Source of the DNA: Opisthocomus hoazin
Taxonomy: Eukaryota; Chordata; Aves; Opisthocomiformes; Opisthocomidae
Reading direction: 5' to 3'
Assembly: GCF_030867145.1 (NCBI RefSeq)
Contig: NC_134454.1
Coordinates: 64,524,308-64,588,307, forward strand
Length of the DNA stretch: 64,000 nt
Shown here piece after piece: positions 24,667 to 35,706 of the stretch. Made by a program: the position numbers and the translations under genes. The stretch's first letter is position 1. Every line of letters begins with the position of its first letter. The notes below the pieces were generated by a model. That model ran no database searches. It was not told the DNA's origin and saw nothing but the letters and a program-made list of their open reading frames with translations.

Positions 24667-27600
24667 GTCGTCATATTAACAATTACAAAATAAAATTGTG
24701 ACACAGGGCATGAAACAAATCCTTCACTGGCTCAGAGGCTTCTGTCTTTGATAGCAATAAGCAAAACTCTGTAATACCTTTTTGAGTGGCGCTCAAAGAC
24801 AGAACCTGGAAAGAAACAAGACAAAAGCACAGATATTACAAAAGCACATCCAACCTAAAATCTAAAAATTGCCTGTTCATTACTTTGCAGAAAGCTAAAA
24901 TGTAAATTCTGTAATAATAAGTGAATAAGTACATAAAATACAAGGTCCTTACACATGACAGATAAAATCATTGCATGGAAAGTATAACTTTGTGTGTTTC
25001 ATTGTAAGGAGCATCACAACGGAACAGATCATTTTACTGGTATAAGTTAAAAAAAAAGCTCTTCATCAAAAGGAAGACAGACTTGCTCCAAAGATCAATA
25101 CGCATTTTATATTTATTGCTAAATCTCTGGAAATAAAACAGTTTAAATGACTGCTTGTCTAAGCAGTTTCAAGCTAGCTGATAAGTTGCACTGACAAAAA
25201 TACTTAATTTGAGAGCCAGACAAAAAGGTAAACCCAGCCATAAGGAGTGTTCTGTGCTAGGGAAGGAAAACTCCCTATATACCTTTCAAATGTGTGTCAC
25301 AAATAAAGTCTGGCAGATATGAGCAGAGAAGAACCTACAAGACATCCCTTTTAAATTTAAAATTGCAGCAGAAAACAAAATTTAAAAATGAACAAAGGAA
25401 TTTTTGACTTTTGAAACTTTAAACAATAAGAAGAGTCTGCCAAAGCAAGACTACCTGTAGCAAAATTCAAGGTAATGTTGTACTTCAGTCTCAACACACC
25501 ATAACCATTCATGTACCTCCAGAAACTAATAACACACTGGCAGTCTGGTCCCTAAAGTCTATCTTTAGAAACTGTCTGCCTGCACTTCAATAAAAACTTC
25601 AGGCTTACATAATGAAAATAATGATCAAATTCACTAGACAACCAGTGGGGAAAAAAAAAAAAAACCTAGAAAAGTCAATCTGACAATTTTTCTAAAAAGT
25701 GTCATTAAAATATGTGGCATTTAGACAACCCAGTGCTCACTGAAGAGCAATACCAGAATCAGAACTAAACCCCTGTGTTGTACTCAGTTTCTTACGATAA
25801 AGCCATAAAGAATATTCTGTAGTTCGCCATCAGCTAAGTTCCCAGTAAATGAGTCTTTGATCTGTGGGCAATTGCAGCACTTCGCTGAAGTTGCTGGCAT
25901 GACAATTATCTTCCACGCAGCCTATTTCAGGAAACAATTTAGAGGGACCTCTTTGTTCAGTAACAGCTAAAATTGCAGCAAATCAGTCACAGAAGGACTA
26001 AGCCATGCTGAGGATGGGGCAAGAGCTGAGCTGTAGGGTCCCATGGGTCCTCCCCAACTGTGGGAAATAGTGCAGATGTATGGGAGTGATTTGAATGCAA
26101 GACAGTGTGTGTGTGTTTGTGTGTGTGTGTAGGCATTCATATCCTTACATGTTTTTAAAAATACAGCAGTGAAGGGAGAGCTCTGCAGATGCAAACAAGT
26201 CAGCAAAAAAGCAAGACACAACCAGCTAAACAGTGGCAGGAACGTGACCACGAACAAAACTAAAGCAGCTTTTGGGTTGTCTGTGCTGAAAAAGACTTGG
26301 AACTGAGAACAGAGAAATTTGCCCCTGTTACTTGAGTTCAAGTATGCTCAAAGAAATATCCTCAGCCTCTCTAGAAGCCCTGGATTGCATTATAAAATAC
26401 CTAGCTGCATCTTCGTTTACTTCTTTTACCGGAAATAGCCCACGATTCCTTCCAAACTGATGTATTATTCATGCCAAAACAATATTAAGGTAGAAGATTT
26501 GGGAAGCTGTAGAGGAAGCTGGAACTAAAATCTAAAATCAGAATATTATCTGGAATGTATCTGCAACTAATTTAATTTCTGGGGTTTGGGTGTATGCTTT
26601 TGAAATTGAAATAAAGAATGTCTTCAACTACTTGATTCATGAAAGTTGCACAATGTACTTTATGTCTATATAAAACTGTGGACAAAAAAACCCCAAACCT
26701 AGGTTGGAATTCAGTTTTGATGCAAATGGACGTCCTTAGCGCCTTCCCTAGCAGGCAAACTGCTTCCTCCAGAATGTAGACTGCCATTTTGGTCTCAACT
26801 GCTCCTTCCTTGTCTTACCTGTCTATCCAGAAGCAAACTGAATGCACATAGCGACAGCATTCATGAGAACAGTAGAAGTTGTTACTTACTGAAATTAGTA
26901 TAATGGGAAAGAAAATATACCACACATATATAACAAATTAATCATGCAATTTGCCTGATTTCCTTTAGCCAGAAAAAAAAAGTTAGAAAGAAGAAACAAT
27001 GCAATCACCAGACCTATATATTACATTTTATTTTAGGGTATCTGTGCTGCTCCAGACATTACTTTCATTGAAGTACAAACTTATGTACTTGCTGAACACT
27101 GGAATATACTCAGAATATTATTTTCCTCCCTGTTGTTATTGCAAGAGCTTACAAGACGTGTAAATGATGCCCTTTTCATAAAGGTGACTCCAGACTGGAA
27201 TCAAAAGGCTACAAAATGTCTCACAGGAACTGGGAAATTTAGCTCGAAATCCGAAATAACCTCTGCAATTGGTGGTGTCAATTGCAAAATGAAAAAAATG
27301 GAAATAAAAAGTATGCTGAGAAGAGCTGGTCAAAGACAAAGACACAAAGACTATTGTTTTGATTCAAATTTTAGGAATTTTTGAAGGAAGAAGATAAGAA
27401 AATAAAATATCTTTATTTCTGTAATGTATATACTCATAAGCAAGGGAGAAAACAATTTGGAACTTCAAAAATATTATAGGGTCAAAATTTCCATCTAATT
27501 TTTTCATACACCAAAAATATTTAAAGCCAAATTATACTGTAGTAGTAATGTAGTAGAAAAACATAGTAGAGAAAATCCCTCTTGTAATCCAAAAGTGTAG

Positions 27601-27743
27601 CTAGATTTCAACTGGGGCACCCAAAGAAGGCCAAACAAGAATACAGATGATGGAATCAGAGAGAAAAGAGGAAAATAATAACCAAATTAGGAAGAAACTA
27701 AAGCAGGGAAAGTAGAACAGGAGGAAAGAATGAAACGAACTGC
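24667..27743. other. intergenic, no gene seen
   Basis: AT-rich sequence upstream of the provirus. It contains an A14 run (25,651-25,664) and a GT dinucleotide repeat (about 26,103-26,132). Open frames here are short and unsupported. Confidence 0.6.
26103..26132. repeat. GT dinucleotide microsatellite
   Basis: An interrupted GT array of about 30 bases (one TTT interruption). Likely to vary in length between individuals. Confidence 0.85.
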
Positions 27744-27748
27744 TTACC
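27744..27748. other. target-site duplication, left copy (TTACC)
   Basis: The five bases TTACC directly precede the left LTR and recur directly after the right LTR at 34,374-34,378, defining the provirus borders. Confidence 0.8.
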
Positions 27749-28157
27749 TTTTCTGGTTTCGGCAACAAAAGCGCCACGCGGCCGCCCCTCCCCCCACCGG
27801 GGTGCGGAGGAGAATGGAAAGAAACAGGCAGAAACCGGTGGGTCGGGATAAGGGCAGTTTAACAGAACAGCAAACACAGGGAACAGGAACAACAACGATA
27901 CAGATAAGGGGATTACACAGAACAGACCGCACGACCCACAGAGCCGTTCTCCCGGACAGGACTGGCGCTGCTGCGCCCTCCTGAGCCGCGAGTGAGTTCC
28001 CGCCCCCCAGCTCCCCCCCACCGGAACCCAGCGTGACGGCACATGGTATGGAATACCCGGCTCTGTTTGGCCAGGTTGGGGTTGGGTCAGCCCGCCTGGC
28101 TGTGCCCCTTCCTGTATTCTGGTGAAAATTAACCCTGTCCTGGCCAAACCCAGGACA
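27749..28157 (-). repeat. 3' LTR of the provirus
   Basis: 409 bases, aligned along its whole length with 33,959-34,373. It lacks about 8-10 bases near its left end that the other copy has (after TTCTGG). Its terminal dinucleotide on the left is TT where the other copy has TG, so one LTR end has mutated. It is GC-rich for the region and contains the CGGCCGCCCCTCC block. Confidence 0.9.
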
Positions 28158-28173
28158 TTATCCACCCCTTATT
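28158..28173 (-). promoter_or_regulatory. polypurine tract
   Basis: AATAAGGGGTGGATAA on the - strand abuts the start of the 3' LTR, the expected place for plus-strand DNA priming. Confidence 0.75.
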
Positions 28174-28656
28174 CCATACCATCTACGTCATGACCAGGTC
28201 CCCCATTGTCCAGCTGATCACCACCACTTCTCCTGTCTCCAGATACCATTCCCTTAGTCTATGGATCATCACTCTAAAGTGTCTGTTGAGTTCATTTAAT
28301 CCATGACTTCAGGCTCCATCCGTCGTAATGGTCTTCCGTGGCAGGAGAGGTGATGTGTGGTGATGGGCGGTCACTTGCTGCATCCGGAGCTCACGGCTGA
28401 TGTATCTGGTGCGGCCCGTGCCCACAGTCTGCAGGTTGGAGATGTCGATCTCGATGAAGTTGCTGGGTGCCAGTTGTTGAAAACCAGGTCCAGTTCCATC
28501 ATCGCTGTGCTCTGCTAGGTTTCATCAAAAAGTCCATCCTTCTTTAATTTGGATGATTCTTACTATGATACTACTGGTACAACACATAACAATTATAACA
28601 GTGATAACAGACAGTGACAGGGTTATTTAACAATTAACTTTATACAATTTATTTAC
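28174..28656 (-). other. proviral segment between integrase and polypurine tract
   Basis: About 480 bases inside the provirus with no open frame of note and no resemblance to an envelope gene, which fits an env-less element. Confidence 0.65.
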
Positions 28657-29600
28657 TTATGGACTATTCTCACCCAAAATCAAATCCCCGTGAGGAACAC
28701 ATCGGACTTCCCCATCCTTCCGCATTACCCACCAGGTACACCCAGGTCCTTGAGCAAAAGCAATGCCGCGGACGGGCTTGCCTTTGCCCGAGGCAGGACT
28801 GACCCAAACCGTCTTCCCTAACATGTTCTGCATGTGCACTACAGGGACTTTATCCCCTTCTACGGCGTGCTGAGGTTTTGACTGGGCAGGAACAGCCCGG
28901 TTGGTGGACCCTCTGGTGTTAACCAACCAGGTGGCCTTTGCTAAATGGGTATCCCAATTTTTGAAAGTCCCACCCCACATTGCCCTCAAAGTGGTTTTTA
29001 GCAGCCCATTGTACCGCTCAGTCTTTCCAGAGGCTGGTGCATGGTAGGGGATGTGATACACCCACTCGATACCGTGTTCTTTGGCCCAGGTGTCTATGAG
29101 GCTGTTGTGAAAGTGAGTCCCGTTATCCGACTCAATTCTTTCGGGGGTGCCATGTCACCACAGGACTTGTTTTTCCAGGCCCAGGATGGTATTCCGGGTG
29201 GTGGCATGGGGCACAGGGTAGGTTTCCAGCCATCCGGTGGTGGCCTCCACCATTGTGAGCACATAGCGCTTGCCTTCGCGGGTCTGTGGCAGTGTGATAT
29301 AGTCAATCTGCCAAGCCTCCCCATATTTATATTTTAGCCATCGTCCTCCATACCACTGAGGCTTTACCCGCTTGGCTTGCTTGATTGCGGCACATGTTTC
29401 ACATTCATGGATAACCTGTGCGATGGTGTTCATGGTCAAGTCCACCCCTCGGTCACGAGCCCATCGGTATGTCGCGTCTCTTCCTTGGTGGCCCGAGGTG
29501 TCATGGGCCCACCGAGCTATAAAGAGTTCACCCTTATGTTGCCAGTCCAGATCCACCTGAGCCACTTCAATCTTAGCAGCCTTATCCACCTGGTAATTGT
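28657..29600 (-). pseudogene. proviral integrase
   Basis: The integrase shows a His/His then CETC zinc-binding N-terminus (about 29,380-29,530) and a catalytic core with IDYITLP (about 29,296-29,316), ESDNGTHF (about 29,110-29,133) and SGKTERYNG (about 29,004-29,030), which supply the D, D and E residues. A TGA at 29,155-29,157 splits the core. The frame is otherwise open to 28,657. No dUTPase or env follows. Confidence 0.85.
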
Positions 29601-30072
29601 TTTGATGTTCTTCAGTGGCCTGACTCTTAGGGACTTGGACGTCCATGTGACGGACTTTTACAACCAACTGCTCCAGACGGGCAGAAATATCTTGCCACAA
29701 TGAGGCAGCCCAGATAGGTTTGCCTCTGCACTGCCAGTTGTTGTTCTTCCATTGCTGCAGCCACCCCCACAAGGCATTGGCCACCATCCAAGACTCAGTG
29801 TAAAGATAGAGCACTGGCCACTTCTCTCGACTGGCAATGTCTAAAGCCAGCTGGATGGCTTTCACCTCTGCAAGCTGGCTGGACTCACCTTCTCCCTCGG
29901 CAGTTTCCGCGACTTGTCATGTAGGGCTCCATACAGCAGCCTTCCACCTCCGCTGCTTCCCCACAATGCGACAGGACCCATCCGTGAACAGGGCATACTG
30001 TTTCTCATCTTGTGGCAGCTGGTTATACAGTGGGGCCTCTTCAGCACGTGTCACCTCCTCCTCTGGCGATGC
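29600..30072 (-). pseudogene. proviral RNase H
   Basis: Downstream of reverse transcriptase in the same frame: the LFTDGSC motif lies near 29,968-29,992 and a TGA interrupts at 29,917-29,919. At about 29,791-29,804 the sequence reads YTESWMVANAL; other family members usually have Asp at the third position, so a catalytic Asp appears replaced by Glu in this copy. Confidence 0.75.
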
Positions 30073-31477
30073 TCAAAAATCTTTGCCTTCTGGCCAGTCC
30101 ATGATTACCTCCAGAATTCCTGGGTGACTGGGGTTTCCCATTCGGGCGCACTGGGTGATCAGCGCGACCCACTTACTCCACGTAGCATCGGTGGCATGAT
30201 GCATAGAGGGGACCCTCTCTTTGAACATCCAGCCCAGGACCGGCAATTGTGGTGCTAGGAGGAGCTGTGCTTCAGTGCCGACCACTTCTGAAGCAGCTCG
30301 AACACCTTCATATGCTGCCAGAATCTCTTTTTCAGTGGGAGTATAGCGGGCCTCGGATCCTTTGTATCCCCGGCTCCAAAACCCCAGGGGTCGACCTCGA
30401 GTCTCCCCTGGTGTTTTCTGCCAGAGACTCCAGGTTGGGCCATTCTCCCCGGCTGCGGTGTAGAGCACGTTTTTAACATCTTGCCCTGACCGGACTGGAC
30501 CAAGGGCTATGGCATGAACTATCTCCTGTTTAATTTGTTCAAATGCCTGTCGTTGCTCAGGGCCCCATTCAAAATCATTCTTCTTCCGGGTCACGTGGTA
30601 CAGAGGACTTACAATCTGGCTGTAATTTGGGATGTGCATCCTCCAAAAACCCACAACACCCAGGAAGGCCTGTGCTTCCTTTTTGCTGGCTGGTGGGGAC
30701 ATAGCTGCTATTTTGTTGATGACATCCATTGGGATTTGACGGCACCCATCCTGCCATTTTATTCCCAAAAACTGGATCTCTTGCTCAGGTCCCTTGACTT
30801 CGCTTAATGGCGAAACCGGCTTTCAGAAGGATCTGAACTATTTTCTCCCCTTTCTCAAAAACTTCCTCCATGGTGTCACCCCATACAATGATGTCATCGA
30901 TGTACTGCAGATGTTCTGGAGCTTCACCCTTTTCCAGTGCAGTCTGGATTAGTCCATGGCAAATGGTGGGACTGTGTTTACACCCCTGCGGCAGTCGATT
31001 CCAGGTGTACTGGACGCCCCTCCAGGTGAAAGCAAACTGTGGCCTGCACTCTGCTGCCAAAGGGATGGAGAAGAATGCATTAGCGATGTCAATAGTCGCA
31101 TACCACTTGGCTGCCTTTGACTCCAGCTGATATTGAAGTTCTAACATGTCTGGCACGGCAGCACTCAGCGGTGGTGTGACTTCATTCAGGCCACAGTAGT
31201 CTATTGTCAGTCTCCACTATCCAGTAGATTTTGTCACTGGCCATATGGGACTATTAAAGGGTGAGCGAGTTTTGGTGATCACTCCTTGACTCTCCAGCTG
31301 GCGGATCAGCTGATGAATGGGGAGAAGGGAGTCTCGGTTGGTACGATACTGTCGCTGGTGCACCGTTGTGGTTGTGATGGGTACCTGTTGTTCTTCAACC
31401 CTCAGCAACCCCACAACGGAAGGATCCTCCGAGAGACCAGGCAAAATGGACAGCTGTTTAATTTCTTCCGTCTCCAC
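30073..31477 (-). pseudogene. proviral reverse transcriptase
   Basis: Reverse transcriptase in two frames. The N-terminal part (31,477 down to about 30,785) contains LPQGCKHSPTICHGLIQ and the catalytic YIDD box near 30,891-30,904; it has a TAG at 31,217-31,219. The connection part (30,768-30,073) is in a different frame, so a frameshift lies near 30,785-30,815; it includes FLGVVGFWRMHIPNYSQIV. It ends at a TGA at 30,073-30,075, past which the same frame leads into RNase H. Confidence 0.88.
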
Positions 31478-31575
31478 AGCAGCTATGCCAAAAGCCCACT
31501 GATACCCCTTTGGGTCCTTGAAATACCCTCTCCTAAGATATTCTATCCCAAGGATGCACGGAGCCTCGGGGCCAG

Positions 31576-32235
31576 TTACGATGGTGTGCTTCTGCCAGTC
31601 CTGCCCAGAGTGAGGCTCACTTCAGCCTCCAATACACTCAGCTCTTGGGACCCCCCTGTCACTCCCAAAATGCAAATGGACTCTGACCCTTTGAACTCTG
31701 ATGGCATTAAAGTACACTGTGCACCAGTGTCCACTAGAGCTTTATACTCTTGTGGATCTGACGTGCCAGGCCACCGAATCCACACCGTCCAATAAACGCG
31801 GTTGTCCCTTTCCTCCACCTGGCTGGAGGCAGGGACCCTGTAATCCTGGTCAGAGAATTTGCTGCTCACCTGCTGTAAAAATGACTTGGAGGTCCCTTCC
31901 AGAGGATCGGAATCAATAGCAAACTGTCTACCTGGTCTGGAGAACTGGCTGCTGGAAACTGGAGAGGCATTTTTCCTAAGAGAATCCCCTTTGGTGATTG
32001 TTTTACCTTGCAACTCATGCACTCGTGCCTCCAGAGTTGAGGTGGGTTTTCCATCCCACTTCCTCATGTCCTCTCCGTGGTCACAAAGGTAAAACGACAG
32101 GGTGCCCCGTGGTATGTAGCCTCTGTATTCCCTCTCCTGAGCAGAGAAACGCTTGCCCCTAATAGCTGAGATGCGGGCCCGTACAGGTGGGGAGTAGGAA
32201 ATACCCTGTTCAAGTCGCTTGACCTTCTGGGACAA
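31576..32235 (-). pseudogene. proviral aspartic protease region
   Basis: A 219-codon open frame on the - strand. The retroviral protease motif LVDTGAQCTLMPS lies at about 31,700-31,738, with the active-site D-T-G intact. The frame continues directly from gag across one TAG codon. It breaks off near 31,576-31,600, where the downstream pol sequence resumes in another frame, so a frameshift separates protease from reverse transcriptase. Confidence 0.8.
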
Positions 32236-32238
32236 TTT

Positions 32239-33600
32239 CTACATGGCCGAAACGAGGGAGGAAGAGAGGCTTTCTTCATATTGCCGGAGTCGGACAGCCA
32301 CCTCATCCACGGTTGGTGCCTCCTTACCTTTCCAGTTTACAACTGCCAGTGAGTTGGCATATGAGGATGGTGCGCTCCGCACAAACTTCCTCCCCATAGA
32401 TGCTGTGCACTGGACTTCATCTGGGTCTGTGGGTACCTGCTCATCGTCTGTGTCACAGTAAACCATCTCCCACACAGCTAATTCCCTCAAGTACTGAATA
32501 CCCCTTTCCATATTGGTCCACTTGCCAGGATAACATACAAAATCGTCACTGAAGGGGCACCTCTCCCTCACGCCTGACAGAAGTCTCCTCCAGAGGCTGA
32601 GGACTTGTTCCTTTTTCCCAATGGCCTTGTCAATGCCCCCATCCCTGGCCAGGGATCCCAGCTGCTTGGCTTCCTTGCCCTCTAACTCCAAGCTGCTGGC
32701 CCCGTTATCCCAGCACCGCAGCAGCCAGGTGACAATGTGCTCGCCTGAGTGGCGGCTGAAATCTTTCCGCATGTCTCGCAGCTCGCCCAGGGACAGGGAC
32801 CGGGTGATGATCTCTGTCTCTATATCTCCCGCGATGACCCTGGCTCATCGTCATCCCTCCCGGAGCGATCTGCTCTCTTTGCGTCTTTCTTTAGTTTTAC
32901 AGGGGCGCACAGGTTGGTCATTGGGCTCAGTCACTGTGCCTGTGGCTGGAACTGGAGCTGGAGCAGCTGCCGTGCCCGTTGGGGAAGCCGGGACAACGCC
33001 AGTGGCTGCAGCAGCCGTGGTGCTGGTCGGGGGGGCTGTGACTGCCTGCTGGGCTGGAGCGGCTGCAGGGCCAGCTGGGGGGAGCAGCGCCACTAGCAGT
33101 GCCTGCCGCTATTGCTCCCCCTCTTTCCCTTTAGAGCACTGAATCAGGTTGAACAGGGCTCAGTAGGCGTGCGCCAGACCCCAGCACGTTGCAGTGATTT
33201 GTGTCTCTCTGGAGTTCCCAGGGTGACAGCACACTTTTTGCAGATATTTTACTAGTTTGTCTGGATCCTTCACTTGCTCAGGGGTGAGTTTCAAAGACAC
33301 CGGAGGTGCCTACTGCCCTAGCTACTTGCCCATGCTGTCCCACACACCCAGCCACTCACAGCTATCCAGCCCCGGGGCAGGTCTCTGCATGATGTTCTTA
33401 ACTACTTGTTTAACCCTAAACAAGACCCAAAACCCATTCAGGAGGCAGAACAAAAGGAGAGTGCTGGCCTGAGCATCCCACGGGTACTCGAAATTCTCAA
33501 AAGCCGTTAGGACTAGCCTGAAAGAGAGAGAGGGGGGATGAAAGAGTGGGGGAAGGTATCCCCTTCGGTTTCCCCACAGATTGGGTTTGTTCATTAACAA
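32239..33600 (-). pseudogene. proviral gag remnant
   Basis: A decayed gag on the - strand. The C-terminal half is open at 32,239-32,772 (177 codons) and includes WDNGASSLELEGKEAKQLG, typical of ERVL-type capsid. Upstream lies a Pro/Ala/Thr-rich linker (about 32,880-33,090) and a further N-terminal block. In this frame I see stops at about 33,322, 33,310, 33,160, 33,109, 32,851 and 32,845. I see no CCHC zinc knuckle. It ends in a TAG at 32,239-32,241, directly followed in frame by the protease region. Confidence 0.75.
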
Positions 33601-33826
33601 ATTCTAAGACATAGGATCCGAGGTACGGAAATGACCGCAGTGCCGCATGCAAACACAAGCCTAATTTCATGCACAGTGATGCTATCATGTCATAAGGCGA
33701 CATCGTACAGTACAATAAAATCATAATCCTGATCCTTTTCCCTGAGGTAATGAACATCACCACAGGGAAAACATACTGCAAGTACGGATTCAAAAACCAC
33801 AGCCATCTGATCACAGACAGAAACAT
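33497..33826 (-). other. open frame in proviral leader/gag N-terminus
   Basis: A 109-codon frame starting about 110 bases after the primer site, in another frame from the rest of gag. Its N-terminal half is hydrophobic (FLSVIRWLWFLNPYLQYVF). It may be the true start of gag displaced by a frameshift, or chance. Confidence 0.3.
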
Positions 33827-33933
33827 TTTTTACCGGCGACTATTTAACTAACACAGTAAATGCGTACAACAAATTATAACAAAATCTAAGAAAGCTGTTT
33901 TAACACCCGCTGATCAGCCCTGACGTTATCCCT

Positions 33934-33952
33934 GCCCCACGCTTGGGCGCCA
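33934..33952 (-). promoter_or_regulatory. primer-binding site, tRNA-Lys-like
   Basis: On the - strand, six bases after the 5' LTR end, the sequence TGGCGCCCAAGCGTGGGGC resembles the complement of a lysine tRNA 3' end, with one apparent extra G inside. Lysine-tRNA priming is known in spuma-like and beta-like retroviruses. Confidence 0.75.
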
Positions 33953-33958
33953 AATGAA

Positions 33959-34373
33959 TGTTCTGGTTCGGCTGCAGCCGGCAACAAAAGCTTCACGCGG
34001 CCGCCCCTCCCCCCACCGGGGTGCGGAGGAGAACAGAAAGAAACAGGCAGAAACCGGTGGGTCGGGATAAGGGCAGTTTAACAGAACAGCAAACACAGGG
34101 AACAGGAACAACAACGATACAGAAAAGGAGAAAACACAACACGATCCGCACGACCCACAGAGCCGTTCTCCCGGACAGAAGTGGCGCCGCGCGCTCCTGA
34201 GCTGCGAGTGAGTTCCCCCCCCCCAGCTCCCCCCCACCAGAACCCAGCATGACGGCACATGGTATGGAATACCGGGCTCTGTTTGGCCAGGCTGGGGTTG
34301 GGTCAGCCCACCCGGCTGTGCCCCTTTCTGGATTCTGGTGAAAATTAACCCTGTCCTGGCCAAACCCACAACA
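33959..34373 (-). repeat. 5' LTR of the provirus
   Basis: 415 bases with intact TG...CA type ends: TGTTCTGG on the left and CCACAACA on the right of the + strand. It would have carried the proviral promoter, directed leftward. Confidence 0.9.
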
Positions 34374-34378
34374 TTACC
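34374..34378. other. target-site duplication, right copy (TTACC)
   Basis: Matches the five bases left of the provirus at 27,744-27,748. Confidence 0.8.
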
Positions 34379-35510
34379 TCTTGCTGCAGTGCTCTGAAAG
34401 CTTTTCTGTTTCACTGCTGTTCCACACTCACTGTGTACTTCCCAAGGATCTCAGTGCTTCACAACTGTAAAGATGCATCATCATGGAAATGCATTTGCAT
34501 CACAGCCCATCCTACATTTTTTCAACCTTTCATCAGCTTGCTTCACACCTCCATCTTTGACTACAGTACGTTAAAATTTAGAGTGCATTTCTGAGCCATC
34601 AGTCTGTCTCCAACAAACTCATCACTGTAGATTCCCACCCAGCAGTTTCCTGCCCCTCTACAGCCACACCTTCTGAGCTGCTCCCGTTGACAGAGTTCAT
34701 AGGTGATAAATGTATTCATGTGGCTACACTGGAGAAAATGCTTCTTTCAAGGCAGTGGATGATATAATTACAAAACAGTCCTTAGCCCTAATTCCTCCTG
34801 GGCCCCAAAGTCCTTTTGTCTTGTAGGTTGAAGGCACAGTAGCTCCTATTGCTTCTTTGCCCTTTACAAGCCACTGTCTTCCAGCAAAATAAATTTGAAG
34901 CTGCTCAGAATTTCACAAGGAAGACATTTATATTATTTAAAAGATTCCCAAAATTTCAACTTTATAATGAAATAAAGAAGTTTTCCTCTCATCTTGGAGA
35001 AGTATAACAAAACAAATTTTCTTTGCATTTCTATCTAGTGTCACTGAAACAGTTTTTACTTCCAGTTACAGTGAAAAGGAAATCTGAACAAAACTTGAAA
35101 AAATGTCTGGTTTTCTTTAAATCTTTTCATACAAAATCATCTGGGTTTGCCTGCAGTGAAGGGCAGTGAAGGGCCTCAGACCGCCAACAAGGCCCTGGCC
35201 TGAGGGGCAGAAACTCATGTCCCAAGTTGTCCAAAGTACGAAAGTCAGCTCAGGTAGTATGAAGAAGATATGCAGTTAATCTGAAACTGTGCTGTAAAGA
35301 TGAGAACTGCTAAATAGACTGTAGGATGGGAAATATCATTAAATGTAGGCTAACAGAACATTTGCTGCTGGCTGAAGAGAAACACAGGGTTTGGGCTCCT
35401 GTGTGGAAGCCCAGCCAGACCAATTGTTTTGAACTCCAGGGAACAAAGAAAGGTAGTGAGGTCATTCAATCCTAAAAGAGAAGCAGCAAAATAAAAACAA
35501 AATAAACTTT
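34379..35510. other. intergenic, nothing recognised
   Basis: Unique sequence right of the provirus. A weak MIR-like string (ATCTCAGTGCTTCACAA near 34,449) is too short to call. Confidence 0.55.
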
Positions 35511-35706
35511 CATGAAATTTTTTATGATGAGGGTGGTGAGGCACTGGAACAGGTTGCCCAAAGAAGCTGGGGATGCTCCATCACTGGAAGTCAGGTTGGA
35601 CAGGGCTTTGAGCAACCTGATCTGGTGAAGGATGTCCCTGCCATGGCAGAGGGGTTGAACTAGATGATCTTTAGAGGTCCTTTCCAACCTGAACCATCCT
35701 ATAATT
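35511..35706 (+). mobile_element. CR1 LINE 3' fragment
   Basis: The piece matches the last ~200 bases of CR1: ATGAGGGTGGTGAGGCACTG, then GGTTGGACAGGGCTTTGAGC, and the end GAGGTCCTTTCCAACCTGAA. A small internal deletion follows the CATCACTGGAA segment. Confidence 0.9.

Larger units (their letters stand above)
27749..34373 (-). mobile_element. ERVL-like endogenous retrovirus, two LTRs, no env
   Basis: A 6.6 kb provirus on the - strand. Reading from 34,373 downward: 5' LTR, a primer-binding site matching a lysine tRNA, gag, protease, reverse transcriptase, RNase H, integrase, polypurine tract and 3' LTR. The host repeat TTACC flanks it on both sides (27,744-27,748 and 34,374-34,378). The LTR ends are TGTT...AACA-like inverted repeats. 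The two LTRs differ at about 30 of roughly 410 positions plus a few indels by my count, so the insertion is not recent. Only about 480 bases separate the integrase stop from the polypurine tract, leaving no room for env. Gag and integrase sequence character and the 5-bp duplication point to the class III (ERVL) group; this assignment is by recognition only. Confidence 0.9.

Noticed and set aside
25967..26341. 124-codon - strand open frame
   Set aside because: It crosses a GT microsatellite and has no domain.
28174..28656. Possible env or dUTPase in the provirus
   Set aside because: Less than 500 bases, no long frame and no motif.
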